Positions 9,668 to 18,293 of a DNA stretch of 64,000 bases are shown piece by piece. Position 1 is the first letter of the stretch. Each line of letters begins with the position of its first letter. The stretch covers positions 40,130 to 104,129 of the forward strand of contig CAZUJU010000004.1 of NCBI GenBank assembly GCA_964620675.1, read 5' to 3'. Both the position numbers and the translations under genes were made by a program. This DNA is from CAYSFW01 sp964620675 (GTDB lineage Bacteria > Pseudomonadota > Gammaproteobacteria > UWMA-0217). Below the pieces are notes generated by a model that was not told the DNA's origin, ran no database searches, and was given only the letters and a program-made list of their open reading frames with translations.

Positions 9668-12337
9668 TCAGGCGTGTAGCGGGTTGGTCTTGTTGACGTC
9701 GATCCCGTAGCGCCGGATCGCTTCGGTGACCTGGTTCGCCGCAATCGCCTGCTCATCGGCGAGTGCCTTCAGGGCCGCCACGACGACGTAGTGCCGATTG
9801 ACCTCGAAATGACGCCGCAGCGCAGCGCGGGTATCGCTACGGCCGAAGCCATCGGTGCCAAGCACGGCGTAGCGCGCGGGAATAAACCCGCGGATCTGGT
9901 CGGCGTGGGCCTTGATGTAATCCGTCGCCGCAATTACCGGACCGGGCTGGCCGCGCAACAGTCGGGTGACATACGGCGCGCGCGGCGTTTCCTCGGGATG
10001 CAACAAGTTCCACCGCTCGCAATCCATGCCATCGCGCTGCAACTCGCTGAAGCTCGTGACGCTCCAGATATCGGCCGACACGGCCCAATCACTTTCGAGC
10101 AGTTCGGCCGCCGCGATCACTTCGCGCAGGATCGCGCCGGAGCCGAGCAGCTGGATCCGATGCTGATGTTCGCCGCCAGCGCGGAACCGATACATCCCCT
10201 TGATGATGCCATCCGCCGCACCCTCTGGCAGCGCCGGGTGGTGGTAGTTTTCGTTCATCACGGTGATGTAGTAGTAGCAGCTCTGCTGCTCCTGAAACAT
10301 TCGCCGCAAGCCGTCCTGGATGATCACCACCAGCTCGTAGGCAAAGGTCGGGTCGTAAGCGATACAGTTCGGGATTGTTGCGGCCAACACCAGACTGTGG
10401 CCGTCCTGGTGTTGCAATCCCTCGCCAGCGAGCGTCGTACGCCCGGCGGTACCCCCAAGCAAAAATCCGCGCGTGCGCGAGTCTCCCGCGGCCCATGCGA
10501 GATCGCCGATGCGCTGGAAGCCGAACATCGAGTAGTAGATATAGAACGGGATCATGTTCACGCCGTGGTTGCTGTAGGCAGTACCCGCGGCGATCCACGA
10601 TGAAAACGAACCCGCTTCGTTGATCCCCTCCTCAAGGATCTGGCCGGACTTGTCTTCCTTGTAAAACATCACCTGATCCTTGTCCTGTGGCGTGTACAGC
10701 TGGCCGACCGACGAATAGATTCCGAGTTGGCGAAACATCCCTTCCATGCCGAAGGTACGCGCCTCGTCCGGCACGATCGGCACCACGTTCTTGCCGATTT
10801 TCTTGTCCCGCGCCAGCATCGTCAGCAAGCGCACGAATGCCATCGTCGTCGACATTTCGCGCTCGCCGGTGTCTTCGAGCAGTGACCCGAATTCCGACAA
10901 CGCCGGCACTTCGAGCGGCGCGGCGAGCTGCTTGCGTTGCGGGATGAAGCCGCCGAGCTGCTTGCGCCGCTCCAGCAGGTAGCGGATTTCGGGGCTGTCG
11001 TCGGCCGGACGACAAAATTTCGCCGCGGCGGCGTCCGCATCCGACAGCGGAATGTTGAAGCGGTTCTTGAACGCGATCAGCTGCTCTTCGTCAAGTTTCT
11101 TCTGCGAGTGGGTACGGTTCTGTGCCTCGCCCGCCGAGCCCATGCCGTAACCCTTCACCGTCTTGGCCAGGATCACGGTGGGTTGGCCCTTGTGATTCAC
11201 GGCCGCATGGTAGGCCGCATAGACCTTGTGCGGGTCGTGCCCGCCGCGGTTCAGGCGCCAGATATCGGCGTCGGACATCTTCGCCACACGCGCCTTGAGC
11301 TCCGGGTACTTACCAAAGAAGTGTTCGCGCACGAAGGCACCGTCGCGGGATTTGTAATTCTGGTACTCGCCGTCGACCGCCTCCATCATCCGTTGCCGCA
11401 GCAACCCGTCGTGATCGAGCGCGAATAGCGGGTCCCAGTAAGAACCCCAAATGACCTTGAGCACGTTCCAGCCGACGCCGCGAAACACCGCTTCGAGCTC
11501 CTGGATGATCTTGCCGTTGCCCCGCACCGGACCATCGAGACGTTGCAGGTTGCAATTAACGACCCAGATCAGGTTGTCGAGCTTTTCGCGCGCCGCGAGC
11601 GAGATCGCGCCTAGGGTTTCCGGCTCATCGACCTCGCCGTCACCGATGAAGCACCAAACCTTGCGATCGCGCGTGTCCGCCAGACCACGGTCCTGGAGAT
11701 ACTTCATGAAACGCGCCTGGTAAATCGCCTTGATCGGTCCCAGCCCCATCGAAACGGTCGGGAATTGCCACAGGTCCGGCATCAACCACGGATGCGGATA
11801 GGATGAAAGTCCCCCGCCGTCGACCTCCTGCCGGAACAGCTCCAGCTGCGCCTCGCTGATGCGCCCTTCAAGGAAGGCCCGCGCGTACGTACCGGGTGCC
11901 GAATGGCCCTGAAAATAGATCAAATCACCGCCATGCTGATGGCTCGCCGCACGCCAGAAATGATTGAAGCCAACGTCATATAAGGTTGCCGCGGAGGCAA
12001 AGGTCGCGATGTGCCCGCCCAGTTCGCTACTCTTGCGATTGGCGCGCACCACCATTGCGAGCGCGTTCCAGCGGATCAGTGAACGGATCCGATGCTCCAT
12101 CGCGTGGTCGCCGGGATGAGGCGCTTCGAGGTGAGGTGGGAGGGTGTTGACGTAGGCCGTATTGGCGGAGTACGGCAGATTCGCGCCCGAGCGCCGCGCC
12201 TGATCCACCAATTGCTCAAGCAGATAATGGGCGCGCTCGATCCCCTCGTGCTCGATGACAGCCTCCAGCGCCTCGATCCACTCCTGAGTCTCTTGCGCGT
12301 CGTTATCCAGATCCATAGGTTGTGTTACAGCATTCAT
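9668..12337 (-). CDS. aceE: Pyruvate dehydrogenase E1 component (homodimeric)
   Basis: E1 decarboxylates pyruvate with thiamine diphosphate and acetylates the lipoyl arm of E2. The length of 889 residues matches the homodimeric AceE type of gammaproteobacteria. The ThDP/Mg motif GDGEVDEPE is visible near residue 230, followed by the NLQRLDGPVRGN segment typical of AceE. It is the first gene of the operon aceE-aceF-lpd. Thiamine genes at 1.4-2.9 kb supply its cofactor. An AT-rich palindrome 72 bases upstream of the start may be an operator. The start ATG at 12337 has GGTAGG upstream. Confidence 0.97.
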   Translation of the reverse strand: MNAVTQPMDLDNDAQETQEWIEALEAVIEHEGIERAHYLLEQLVDQARRSGANLPYSANTAYVNTLPPHLEAPHPGDHAMEHRIRSLIRWNALAMVVRANRKSSELGGHIATFASAATLYDVGFNHFWRAASHQHGGDLIYFQGHSAPGTYARAFLEGRISEAQLELFRQEVDGGGLSSYPHPWLMPDLWQFPTVSMGLGPIKAIYQARFMKYLQDRGLADTRDRKVWCFIGDGEVDEPETLGAISLAAREKLDNLIWVVNCNLQRLDGPVRGNGKIIQELEAVFRGVGWNVLKVIWGSYWDPLFALDHDGLLRQRMMEAVDGEYQNYKSRDGAFVREHFFGKYPELKARVAKMSDADIWRLNRGGHDPHKVYAAYHAAVNHKGQPTVILAKTVKGYGMGSAGEAQNRTHSQKKLDEEQLIAFKNRFNIPLSDADAAAAKFCRPADDSPEIRYLLERRKQLGGFIPQRKQLAAPLEVPALSEFGSLLEDTGEREMSTTMAFVRLLTMLARDKKIGKNVVPIVPDEARTFGMEGMFRQLGIYSSVGQLYTPQDKDQVMFYKEDKSGQILEEGINEAGSFSSWIAAGTAYSNHGVNMIPFYIYYSMFGFQRIGDLAWAAGDSRTRGFLLGGTAGRTTLAGEGLQHQDGHSLVLAATIPNCIAYDPTFAYELVVIIQDGLRRMFQEQQSCYYYITVMNENYHHPALPEGAADGIIKGMYRFRAGGEHQHRIQLLGSGAILREVIAAAELLESDWAVSADIWSVTSFSELQRDGMDCERWNLLHPEETPRAPYVTRLLRGQPGPVIAATDYIKAHADQIRGFIPARYAVLGTDGFGRSDTRAALRRHFEVNRHYVVVAALKALADEQAIAANQVTEAIRRYGIDVNKTNPLHA

Positions 12338-12642
12338 CGCATTGCCTACCGCAGTTCTCTGTTGGGCCCGCCCGGCATTGTCGGCACCAGAGCCTCAGCC
12401 AGCAAGCATTAATACAATCAATAGTTAGTATTAAGTTTGGCGCGATGGTACCAGAAACGGTAGTTTGTGCCAGCGCCCGAACCGACCGCTCGATTCTAGA
12501 TCAACTTTTGTTAAGCTGTATTGGACGCCACCCACCCGCCGACTCCCGACTCGCGTGACGGCGCCTGCCCCCTTGAGGTTTTTCCCGTACACTAGGGTTT
12601 TAGGACGCACTCGTTCACCACACCGTGAACGCGATTGAATTT
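12338..12642. other. Divergent regulatory region between aceE and rnt
   Basis: This stretch separates two divergent genes and must hold both promoters. It is GC-rich except for an AT-rich island at about 12405-12436 containing a perfect inverted repeat, listed separately. I see no small gene or RNA gene. Confidence 0.5.
12409..12434. promoter_or_regulatory. Perfect 7-bp inverted repeat upstream of aceE, candidate operator
   Basis: Arms TTAATAC (12409-12415) and GTATTAA (12428-12434) are perfectly complementary, with a 12-base AT-rich spacer. The AT-rich composition stands out in a GC-rich neighbourhood. It lies 72 bases upstream of the aceE start and 209 upstream of the rnt start. It does not match the E. 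coli PdhR consensus. A role as a regulator site or as part of the promoter is inference. Confidence 0.35.
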
Positions 12643-13287
12643 ATGAACGAACGCTCTGATTTTTATCCCATCGGTAACCGCTTTCGCAGCTTCCTGCCCG
12701 TCGTGGTAGATGTCGAAACGGGCGGTTTCAACCCGCAAACCGATGCCTTGCTGCAAATTGCGGCGGTCACGCTGCGCATGGACGCCAAGGGCTACCTGTC
12801 GCGTCACGAGACCCTGACCCACCATATCAAGCCCTTTCCCGGCGCCAATCTCGAACCGGCGTCGCTCAAGGTCAATGGCATCGACCCGAACCATCCGTTG
12901 AGGATCGCGCTGAGTGAGGACGATGCCCTGAACGGGATTTTCCGCATCCTGCGCAAGGAAGTGAAGGCGAACGATTGCACCCGCGCGATTCTGGTCGGAC
13001 ACAACGCCGCCTTCGATCTCAGTTTCCTGAATGCCGCGGTCACTCGCACCGGAACCAAGCGCAATCCGTTCCACCCATTCAGCAACTTCGACACCGTAAC
13101 GTTGGCCGGCATGGCTTATGGACAAACTGTGCTCTCGCGCGCCGCGCAGGCGGCTCAACTGGGCTGGAACGACGACGAAGCGCACTCGGCGATTTACGAT
13201 GCCGAGATCACCGCCGATCTGTTTTGCCGGATCATCAACCAATGGCACAACTGCGCCGGTCTTCCGACGTACCTAGGGGGCGGATGA
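12643..13287 (+). CDS. rnt: Ribonuclease T
   Basis: RNase T is a homodimeric DEDD 3'-5' exonuclease that matures tRNA and other stable RNA 3' ends. Motif Exo I, DVETGGFN (residues 23-30), supplies the first Asp and Glu. Exo II has HNAAFD, and Exo III has HSAIYDAE with the His and final Asp. The overall match to E. coli Rnt runs full length. The ATG at 12643 gives the same N-terminal length as E. coli Rnt; an in-frame GTG at 12625 adds six residues and cannot be excluded, since neither has a clear ribosome-binding site. Confidence 0.95.
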   Translation: MNERSDFYPIGNRFRSFLPVVVDVETGGFNPQTDALLQIAAVTLRMDAKGYLSRHETLTHHIKPFPGANLEPASLKVNGIDPNHPLRIALSEDDALNGIFRILRKEVKANDCTRAILVGHNAAFDLSFLNAAVTRTGTKRNPFHPFSNFDTVTLAGMAYGQTVLSRAAQAAQLGWNDDEAHSAIYDAEITADLFCRIINQWHNCAGLPTYLGGG

Positions 13288-13323
13288 TCCGCCTAGGCAC
13301 GCGCCGCTCGACATAGCAAGCAC

Positions 13324-13379
13324 GAGCGCGCACCCCACAAGGTGCGCGCTCGCGTCATGCGTCATGCGTCATGCGTCAT
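13324..13379 (-). repeat. 11-bp hairpin plus four tandem GCGTCAT heptamers at the end of grxD
   Basis: A perfect 11-bp stem (13324-13334 with 13341-13351, GAGCGCGCACC/GGTGCGCGCTC, 6-base loop) is directly followed by four exact copies of GCGTCAT (13352-13379). On the minus strand the repeats read ATGACGC. The first copy contains the grxD stop codon, so the array is in the 3' untranslated region. The hairpin has no U tract, so it is at best a stability or weak termination element for grxD, and possibly also for the convergent rnt. Confidence 0.7.
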
Positions 13380-13702
13380 GCCGCCGAGGACTTGGCGGCG
13401 GCTTCCATCATGCCCTTGAGCTCGCCGCGCTGGTGCAGCTCCAGGGTAATGTCACAGCCACCGACCAATTCACCGTTGATGTAGACCTGCGGGAACGTCG
13501 GCCAATCCGCGAAGCGCGGTAAATTCTCGAAGATTTCGGGATCCGCCAGCACATTGACGTAGGCGAACTCGACACCGCAATCCTTGAGTGCCTGCGACGC
13601 ACGCGACGAAAAGCCGCACATCGGAAACTGCGGCGTACCCTTCATGTAAATGACCACCGGGTTCGATTCTACTTGTTCTTTAATACGGTCCAAAACGTCC
13701 AT
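13376..13702 (-). CDS. grxD: Monothiol glutaredoxin (CGFS type)
   Basis: A 108-residue Grx4-type protein that binds and delivers [2Fe-2S] clusters with glutathione. The active-site motif CGFS begins at C29, preceded by KGTPQFPM. Other glutathione-binding landmarks are WPTFPQVYINGELVGGCD and a conserved C-terminal region. Length and sequence are normal for the family. It is a single gene, convergent with rnt. Its stop codon lies within the first unit of a tandem heptamer array. Confidence 0.97.
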   Translation of the reverse strand: MDVLDRIKEQVESNPVVIYMKGTPQFPMCGFSSRASQALKDCGVEFAYVNVLADPEIFENLPRFADWPTFPQVYINGELVGGCDITLELHQRGELKGMMEAAAKSSAA

Positions 13703-13811
13703 CAGCCATCACCTCGTTCGGTCGAAATTTTGAGGGTCAAGTGTACGCGTTCCACCGCGAGCAAAGGTACAACCCTTGAAAAGATGACCTTTTCCACCCG
13801 ACACCCGCGGG

Positions 13812-15587
13812 TTAAAGCCCCTGCAACTGCAACCACAACTCCAGCGCAGCCAGGTGCCAGAGCTTGTTACCCCTGATCGGCGTGTGATGCTGATCGGGCG
13901 CCGCAAGCAACTGATCGACATACGCCCGCCGATAGATTCCGCGTTCGCGACAGCGCTGCGAGTCCAGCAAATCGCGCGTGAAATCGAGGAACTCGCCACG
14001 CACGTATTTCAACGCGGGCATCGGAAAATAGCCCTTCGGCCGGTCGATCACCGTCGCCGGCAACAGCGGCCGCGCGATCTGCTTGAGAATGCCCTTGCCG
14101 CCCTCGGCCAGCTTCAATTCGGGCGGCACGCTGGCCGCCAGCTCAACGAGTTCGTGATCGAGAAACGGCACCCGCGCTTCGAGCCCCCACGCCATCGTCA
14201 TGTTGTCGACCCGCTTGACCGGGTCATCGATGATCAAGGTCGTCACATCGAGGTGTAGTACCGAATCAATAAAGGTATCGGCTTTCGCCGCGAGCAACCG
14301 CCCCTCGATCAGGGACGAGGTCACATCTTCCCCGGCGAACCCTGGTGTGACCATGGCGTCGAACTCGGCGTGGTTGCGATCAAAATAACGCGGCGCAAAG
14401 CGTTCCAGCGGCGTGGCTTCCGTCGCCGCATGCATTTCCGGGTACCAAAAATACCCAGCGAAGACCTCATCCGCCCCCTGCCCCGACTGCACGACCTTGA
14501 CGTGCCGGGAGACTTGCTCGGAGAGCAAGAAAAAAGCCACCGCATCTTGCGCAAACATTGGCTCGGCCATTTGCGCGAAGGCCTCGGGTAAACGTCTGAG
14601 CACGTCGGCGTTCGGCACATGAAAGCGGTGATGCTCGGTGGCGTAACGCTCCGCCACCGGATCGGAGAACTCGAACTCGCTGCCCTTCTCCTCCGGCTGA
14701 TCCTCAAACCCGACCGTAAAGGTCTTGAGATCGCGTACACCCTGCTCAGCCAGCAACGCAACCAGGAGACTCGAATCCAAGCCGCCCGACAACAGCACCC
14801 CCACCGGGACATCCGCCGCGGTCAGGCGACGCTTGACCGCCAGTTTGAGCGCGGCATGAATGCGTGCTTGCCACTCGTCCGCGGCGACCGGCACTGCAGG
14901 ACGGTGCGCCTCCAACGTCCAATAACACCGTTTGGTCATGCGACCGTTACGGTCGATCCTCAGCGTATGCGCGGGTTCGAGCTTGCGAATACCGCGCAGA
15001 ATCGTACGCGGCGCTGGCACCACCGCGTGAAGTGTGAACAGATGATGGAGTGCCGCCGTATCGATCGCGGTATCAATCCCGCCCGCCGCGAGCAGCGCCT
15101 GGGTATTGGACGCGAAACGCAAACGCTCGCGTTCGGCCGAATAATACAAGGGCTTGATGCCGAGGCGGTCGCGAGCCAGAAACAGCGTCTCCTGACGCGT
15201 ATCCCAGATCGCGATTGCGAACATCCCGACCAGATGGTGGACGCAGTCATCGCCCCACTGGGCGTACGCGCGCAAGATCACCTCGGTATCGCCATCCGAC
15301 GAGAATCGATGACCCAGAGCAAGGAGTTTCGCGCGCAGTTCGCGGTAGTTATAGATGGTACCGTTGAAGACGACGGCGAGTCCGGCCGCAATATCGACCA
15401 TTGGCTGGTGCGAGCGCGCGCTGAGATCAATGATCGCGAGACGCCGATGACCGAGCGCGATCGGCGCATGTGCGTAGATACCCTCGTCATCCGGACCACG
15501 CCGTTCGAGCCGGGCGAGCATACTGCGCACCCCACCCAGGTCGGGATTCTCGCCATCGAACCGAAACTCACCGCAAATGCCGCACAC
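13812..15587 (-). CDS. Asparagine-synthetase-family amidotransferase, NAGGN-synthase type
   Basis: A 591-residue glutamine-dependent amidotransferase. The GTG at 15587 is the right start: it makes Cys2 the N-terminal nucleophile after Met removal (MCGICGE). The class II glutaminase domain spans ~2-190, and the ATP-pyrophosphatase domain has SGGLDSS at 267-273. The sequence follows the subfamily that amidates N-acetylglutaminylglutamine, a compatible solute of Pseudomonas and others, more closely than AsnB; markers are AVVPAPRTILRGIRKL and VSRHVKVVQSGQGADEVFAGY. The usual partner genes (GNAT acetyltransferase-ligase and an M42-type peptidase) are not beside it. So true asparagine synthesis, or NAGGN synthesis with distant partners, are both possible. 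Confidence 0.8.
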   Translation of the reverse strand: MCGICGEFRFDGENPDLGGVRSMLARLERRGPDDEGIYAHAPIALGHRRLAIIDLSARSHQPMVDIAAGLAVVFNGTIYNYRELRAKLLALGHRFSSDGDTEVILRAYAQWGDDCVHHLVGMFAIAIWDTRQETLFLARDRLGIKPLYYSAERERLRFASNTQALLAAGGIDTAIDTAALHHLFTLHAVVPAPRTILRGIRKLEPAHTLRIDRNGRMTKRCYWTLEAHRPAVPVAADEWQARIHAALKLAVKRRLTAADVPVGVLLSGGLDSSLLVALLAEQGVRDLKTFTVGFEDQPEEKGSEFEFSDPVAERYATEHHRFHVPNADVLRRLPEAFAQMAEPMFAQDAVAFFLLSEQVSRHVKVVQSGQGADEVFAGYFWYPEMHAATEATPLERFAPRYFDRNHAEFDAMVTPGFAGEDVTSSLIEGRLLAAKADTFIDSVLHLDVTTLIIDDPVKRVDNMTMAWGLEARVPFLDHELVELAASVPPELKLAEGGKGILKQIARPLLPATVIDRPKGYFPMPALKYVRGEFLDFTRDLLDSQRCRERGIYRRAYVDQLLAAPDQHHTPIRGNKLWHLAALELWLQLQGL

Positions 15588-15723
15588 GTTGCCCGCTCCG
15601 CCGGTCAAAACGCGATTATCGGCGCCTCACTCCCACAGGGCAACGCGGCGGCGCGACATTCGGGTGCCAAGCGTGAACGCCGCGTTACAGCTTGCGCGCA
15701 GCCCAGTCCGCGCGCGCCGCGCG

Positions 15724-16923
15724 TTACGGCACCTCGATCGGCCTCGACGCGGGTAAAATCTCGATACGACGATTCATCGCCCGACCTTCCGGGGTGTCGT
15801 TCGAAGCCCTCGGGCGCGCGTCACCGTATCCGCCGAAGCGCAGCTTACGCGGATCGACGCCCTGCGCGGCCAGATATTGCGCGGACGTCTTGGCCCAAAG
15901 GATCGACCGCTCCTTGCTCGCTTGCGGTCCACCGTGATTATCGGCATGGCCAACAACGAAAAACGTGTGCTCCGGGTAGAACCGCATCTCGCGGGCGACC
16001 CGCTCAAGAACCGACTTGGACGCGGCCGTGAGAACACCGCGCGCGTCGATATCGACCCCCGGCACGGTCCCGAGAAAAATCGCACATCCGTAGGTGCTGA
16101 CGCTCGCGCCGGCGGGGGTATTCAAACACTTGTCGCGCACGTCGGGTACGCCGTCGCGGTCACCGTCCTCCAGCACCTCCTGCACATGGCGCTGTTCTGC
16201 GCGCGCGGCAGGTACGACAGACTCCGTCTCGCGGCGCTCAACGCCGAACTTTTTGACGATATTGAATGACAACAATTGCGCATCCTTGGCGAAGTGCTCG
16301 TATTCGCCGCGCAAGGTAATGCCTTCCGGAAACTGATAATCGACCCCGACGCCGGCATAAGGACGCACCTCGCTGTCGGTATCGATCGATAGGTTCGAAT
16401 CGATTTTCAGACCCACCGCGCCGCCCTTGAGAAACGCGGAAAAGCCTTCATTGTTGTGCGGCAACGCATACTGCAGCGCCACCCCATAAAAATCGTAGTC
16501 CACCGAACTCATGGGCGCGATTTTCGCTGAACCGAGGCTGCCGCCAAAGGCCTCGACCGCAACCTGATCGGTGAGTTCCTTGCCGACCGTGATCTTGTAG
16601 CCGGTATCTTGGTCATCAATCACACGCAGCGTGGTGCCGCGCGTATCCGGCTCAACCTTGCTGACGCCAACGCCGGCGCCGATGTACCAAGGGCGATCGC
16701 CAGCCGCGACGGACTGGGTCACAGCGATACCGACCGCAAGCGCGATAAGTCTCAGCAGGGGCTGGGGCGTGCGCCGCTGACCACGGCGAGGCGCGGGTAC
16801 GGTAAGGCTTCTGGATGTGCCGGAGCCGCGACCGATCGCCCGCGTGCCGGGCCGGATTGGAGGATGCGAGGCGTAGCGGTGCGCGCTCGCGCACGCATCG
16901 CGGGTGCCGCTGCGTTGGGGCAT
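15724..16923 (-). CDS. OmpA-family outer membrane protein with long basic N-terminus
   Basis: A 399-residue protein. A hydrophobic signal-like segment is at about 56-69, with cleavage plausible after SVAA (71-74). A beta-barrel region resembling OmpA follows (77-250), then a thrombospondin type 3-like calcium repeat (DGDRDGVPDVRDKC), and then an OmpA C-terminal peptidoglycan-binding domain (~300-399) with the NDTPEGRAMNRRIEI motif. The ATG at 16923 is chosen because of a strong AGGAG upstream. This leaves an unusual ~50-residue Arg/Ser/Pro-rich stretch before the signal segment, so a real start nearer the signal is possible. It lies upstream of and on the same strand as the NAGGN-type gene. 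Confidence 0.85.
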   Translation of the reverse strand: MPQRSGTRDACASAHRYASHPPIRPGTRAIGRGSGTSRSLTVPAPRRGQRRTPQPLLRLIALAVGIAVTQSVAAGDRPWYIGAGVGVSKVEPDTRGTTLRVIDDQDTGYKITVGKELTDQVAVEAFGGSLGSAKIAPMSSVDYDFYGVALQYALPHNNEGFSAFLKGGAVGLKIDSNLSIDTDSEVRPYAGVGVDYQFPEGITLRGEYEHFAKDAQLLSFNIVKKFGVERRETESVVPAARAEQRHVQEVLEDGDRDGVPDVRDKCLNTPAGASVSTYGCAIFLGTVPGVDIDARGVLTAASKSVLERVAREMRFYPEHTFFVVGHADNHGGPQASKERSILWAKTSAQYLAAQGVDPRKLRFGGYGDARPRASNDTPEGRAMNRRIEILPASRPIEVP

Positions 16924-17424
16924 GGAAGTCTCCTGAGTTCTTCGTACTTTTTTTGACATACGCGTAATCGGACGAATATGCCTCCGCGCCGTTACGGTCT
17001 TCAATGCCGCTGGAACGACGGATAGGCCTAGCGTATTCCGATTGGGCGCCAACACTTATGAACTGCTTCACAGTTTGCGCGCAAGACATCCGCGACTCCA
17101 GCCACGCATCGCGCAAAGCGCAGCGTCGATCGGGATTCGCTTGCGATTTAGCGGCGTTGTGGTCCACGCCGCACGTAATCGAACCGTCGCGATTCGAGAT
17201 GGCCACATGGAGGTTTCAACGCGCAAATCGTCCGCGCTCACGGGCAACGCCGCGCGTTGGGTTATGTCAGTCAGTCTTGAAATTCGCGACCCACTCGGTG
17301 AGACTGTTGCATTCCGCGCGGCCTGACCCAAGCAATGTCGCGCCGCGCCGGCACCGGGTATTGGCAGACAAGCCCGGCAAAAAAATGAGCCGATTCTTGT
17401 GGAACCTCAGATACGAAGCTGCGG
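16924..17424. other. Divergent gap between ompA-like gene and zapD
   Basis: Five hundred bases with no recognisable gene. The short frames on both strands lack conserved domains. Promoters for both flanking genes must lie here. In many gammaproteobacteria coaE precedes zapD; it is absent here. Confidence 0.45.
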
Positions 17425-18207
17425 ATGGCATTGCCCGACACGATCTGTTACGAATACCCGTTCAGCAAGACTGCGCGGCTGTTTTTGCGCTTCGAGCAGC
17501 TCATGTCGCGCTTCGATGCCTACACCCAACACCTGTCGCTGCGGGAGACCGAATCTTCGATACAGGTGTTGCTCGACCTCTTCGATCTCACTTCGCGCGT
17601 CGATCTGAAAGGCGACGTTCTGCGCGAGTTCGACCGCCTCAAGGTAAGTCTCGAAAAACGCCTCACGGCCGCGACCGAAACGGACGAACGCAGCCTTCTG
17701 GAGCAACAAAAACAGCGGTTGCAGGAGCTCACCTCGCACGTCAACCGCCTCGGCGGACAAGTCGTCGCGCACCTCGTAAATCATGATTTTTTTAACGCGA
17801 TTCGCCAGCGCAATTCGATTCCAGGTGGATTGAACTCATTCGATTTACCGCTGTACCACTACTGGTTGCGGTTACCGCTGTCGCAGCGCCAGGACGAGCT
17901 GCAGAAATGGATTGCTCCGTTCGAACACCTCAATGTCGCGGTCGCGACCGTACTGGCGCTGATCCGCAATAACAACCCGATTGAAGCCCTTTGCGCCGAG
18001 CACGGATACTACGAGCGCGCACTCGACACCGCCGCGCCGGTGCAGATGATTCGACTGTGGTTGCCGACGGACGCTGCGTGCTTTCCGGAGATCAGTGGCG
18101 GCAAGCACCGCCTTAGCATTCGGTTTTTCGAGCCTTTGGAATTCAGCAAGCGCCCGCGTCAGGATGAGTCGCGAATCAAATTCGAGCTCATGAACTGCAC
18201 GCTCTAG
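17425..18207 (+). CDS. zapD: Cell division protein ZapD
   Basis: ZapD (YacF, DUF1342) crosslinks and bundles FtsZ filaments at the Z ring. This 260-residue protein matches from the N-terminal YEYPFSKTARLFLRFEQL to the C-terminal FELMNC segment, and is helical then beta as in the family. It stands alone next to the Nudix/ThiE-like gene, which converges on it; this keeps the E. coli zapD-mutT neighbourhood without coaE and yacG. Its target FtsZ is encoded 8-9 kb away. The start ATG at 17425 lacks an obvious ribosome-binding site. Confidence 0.95.
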   Translation: MALPDTICYEYPFSKTARLFLRFEQLMSRFDAYTQHLSLRETESSIQVLLDLFDLTSRVDLKGDVLREFDRLKVSLEKRLTAATETDERSLLEQQKQRLQELTSHVNRLGGQVVAHLVNHDFFNAIRQRNSIPGGLNSFDLPLYHYWLRLPLSQRQDELQKWIAPFEHLNVAVATVLALIRNNNPIEALCAEHGYYERALDTAAPVQMIRLWLPTDAACFPEISGGKHRLSIRFFEPLEFSKRPRQDESRIKFELMNCTL

Positions 18208-18293
18208 CGAAGCAGCGGCGCCTGGTCCGCAGCTCACGCGCACGCCGCGCGTTTTAGACCCGACGATCGAACCCGAACCCCGCGTTTGCGCGA

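Noticed and set aside
13352..13379. Tandem heptamers as a possible CRISPR array
   Set aside because: Units are 7 bases long without spacers; it is a simple tandem repeat.
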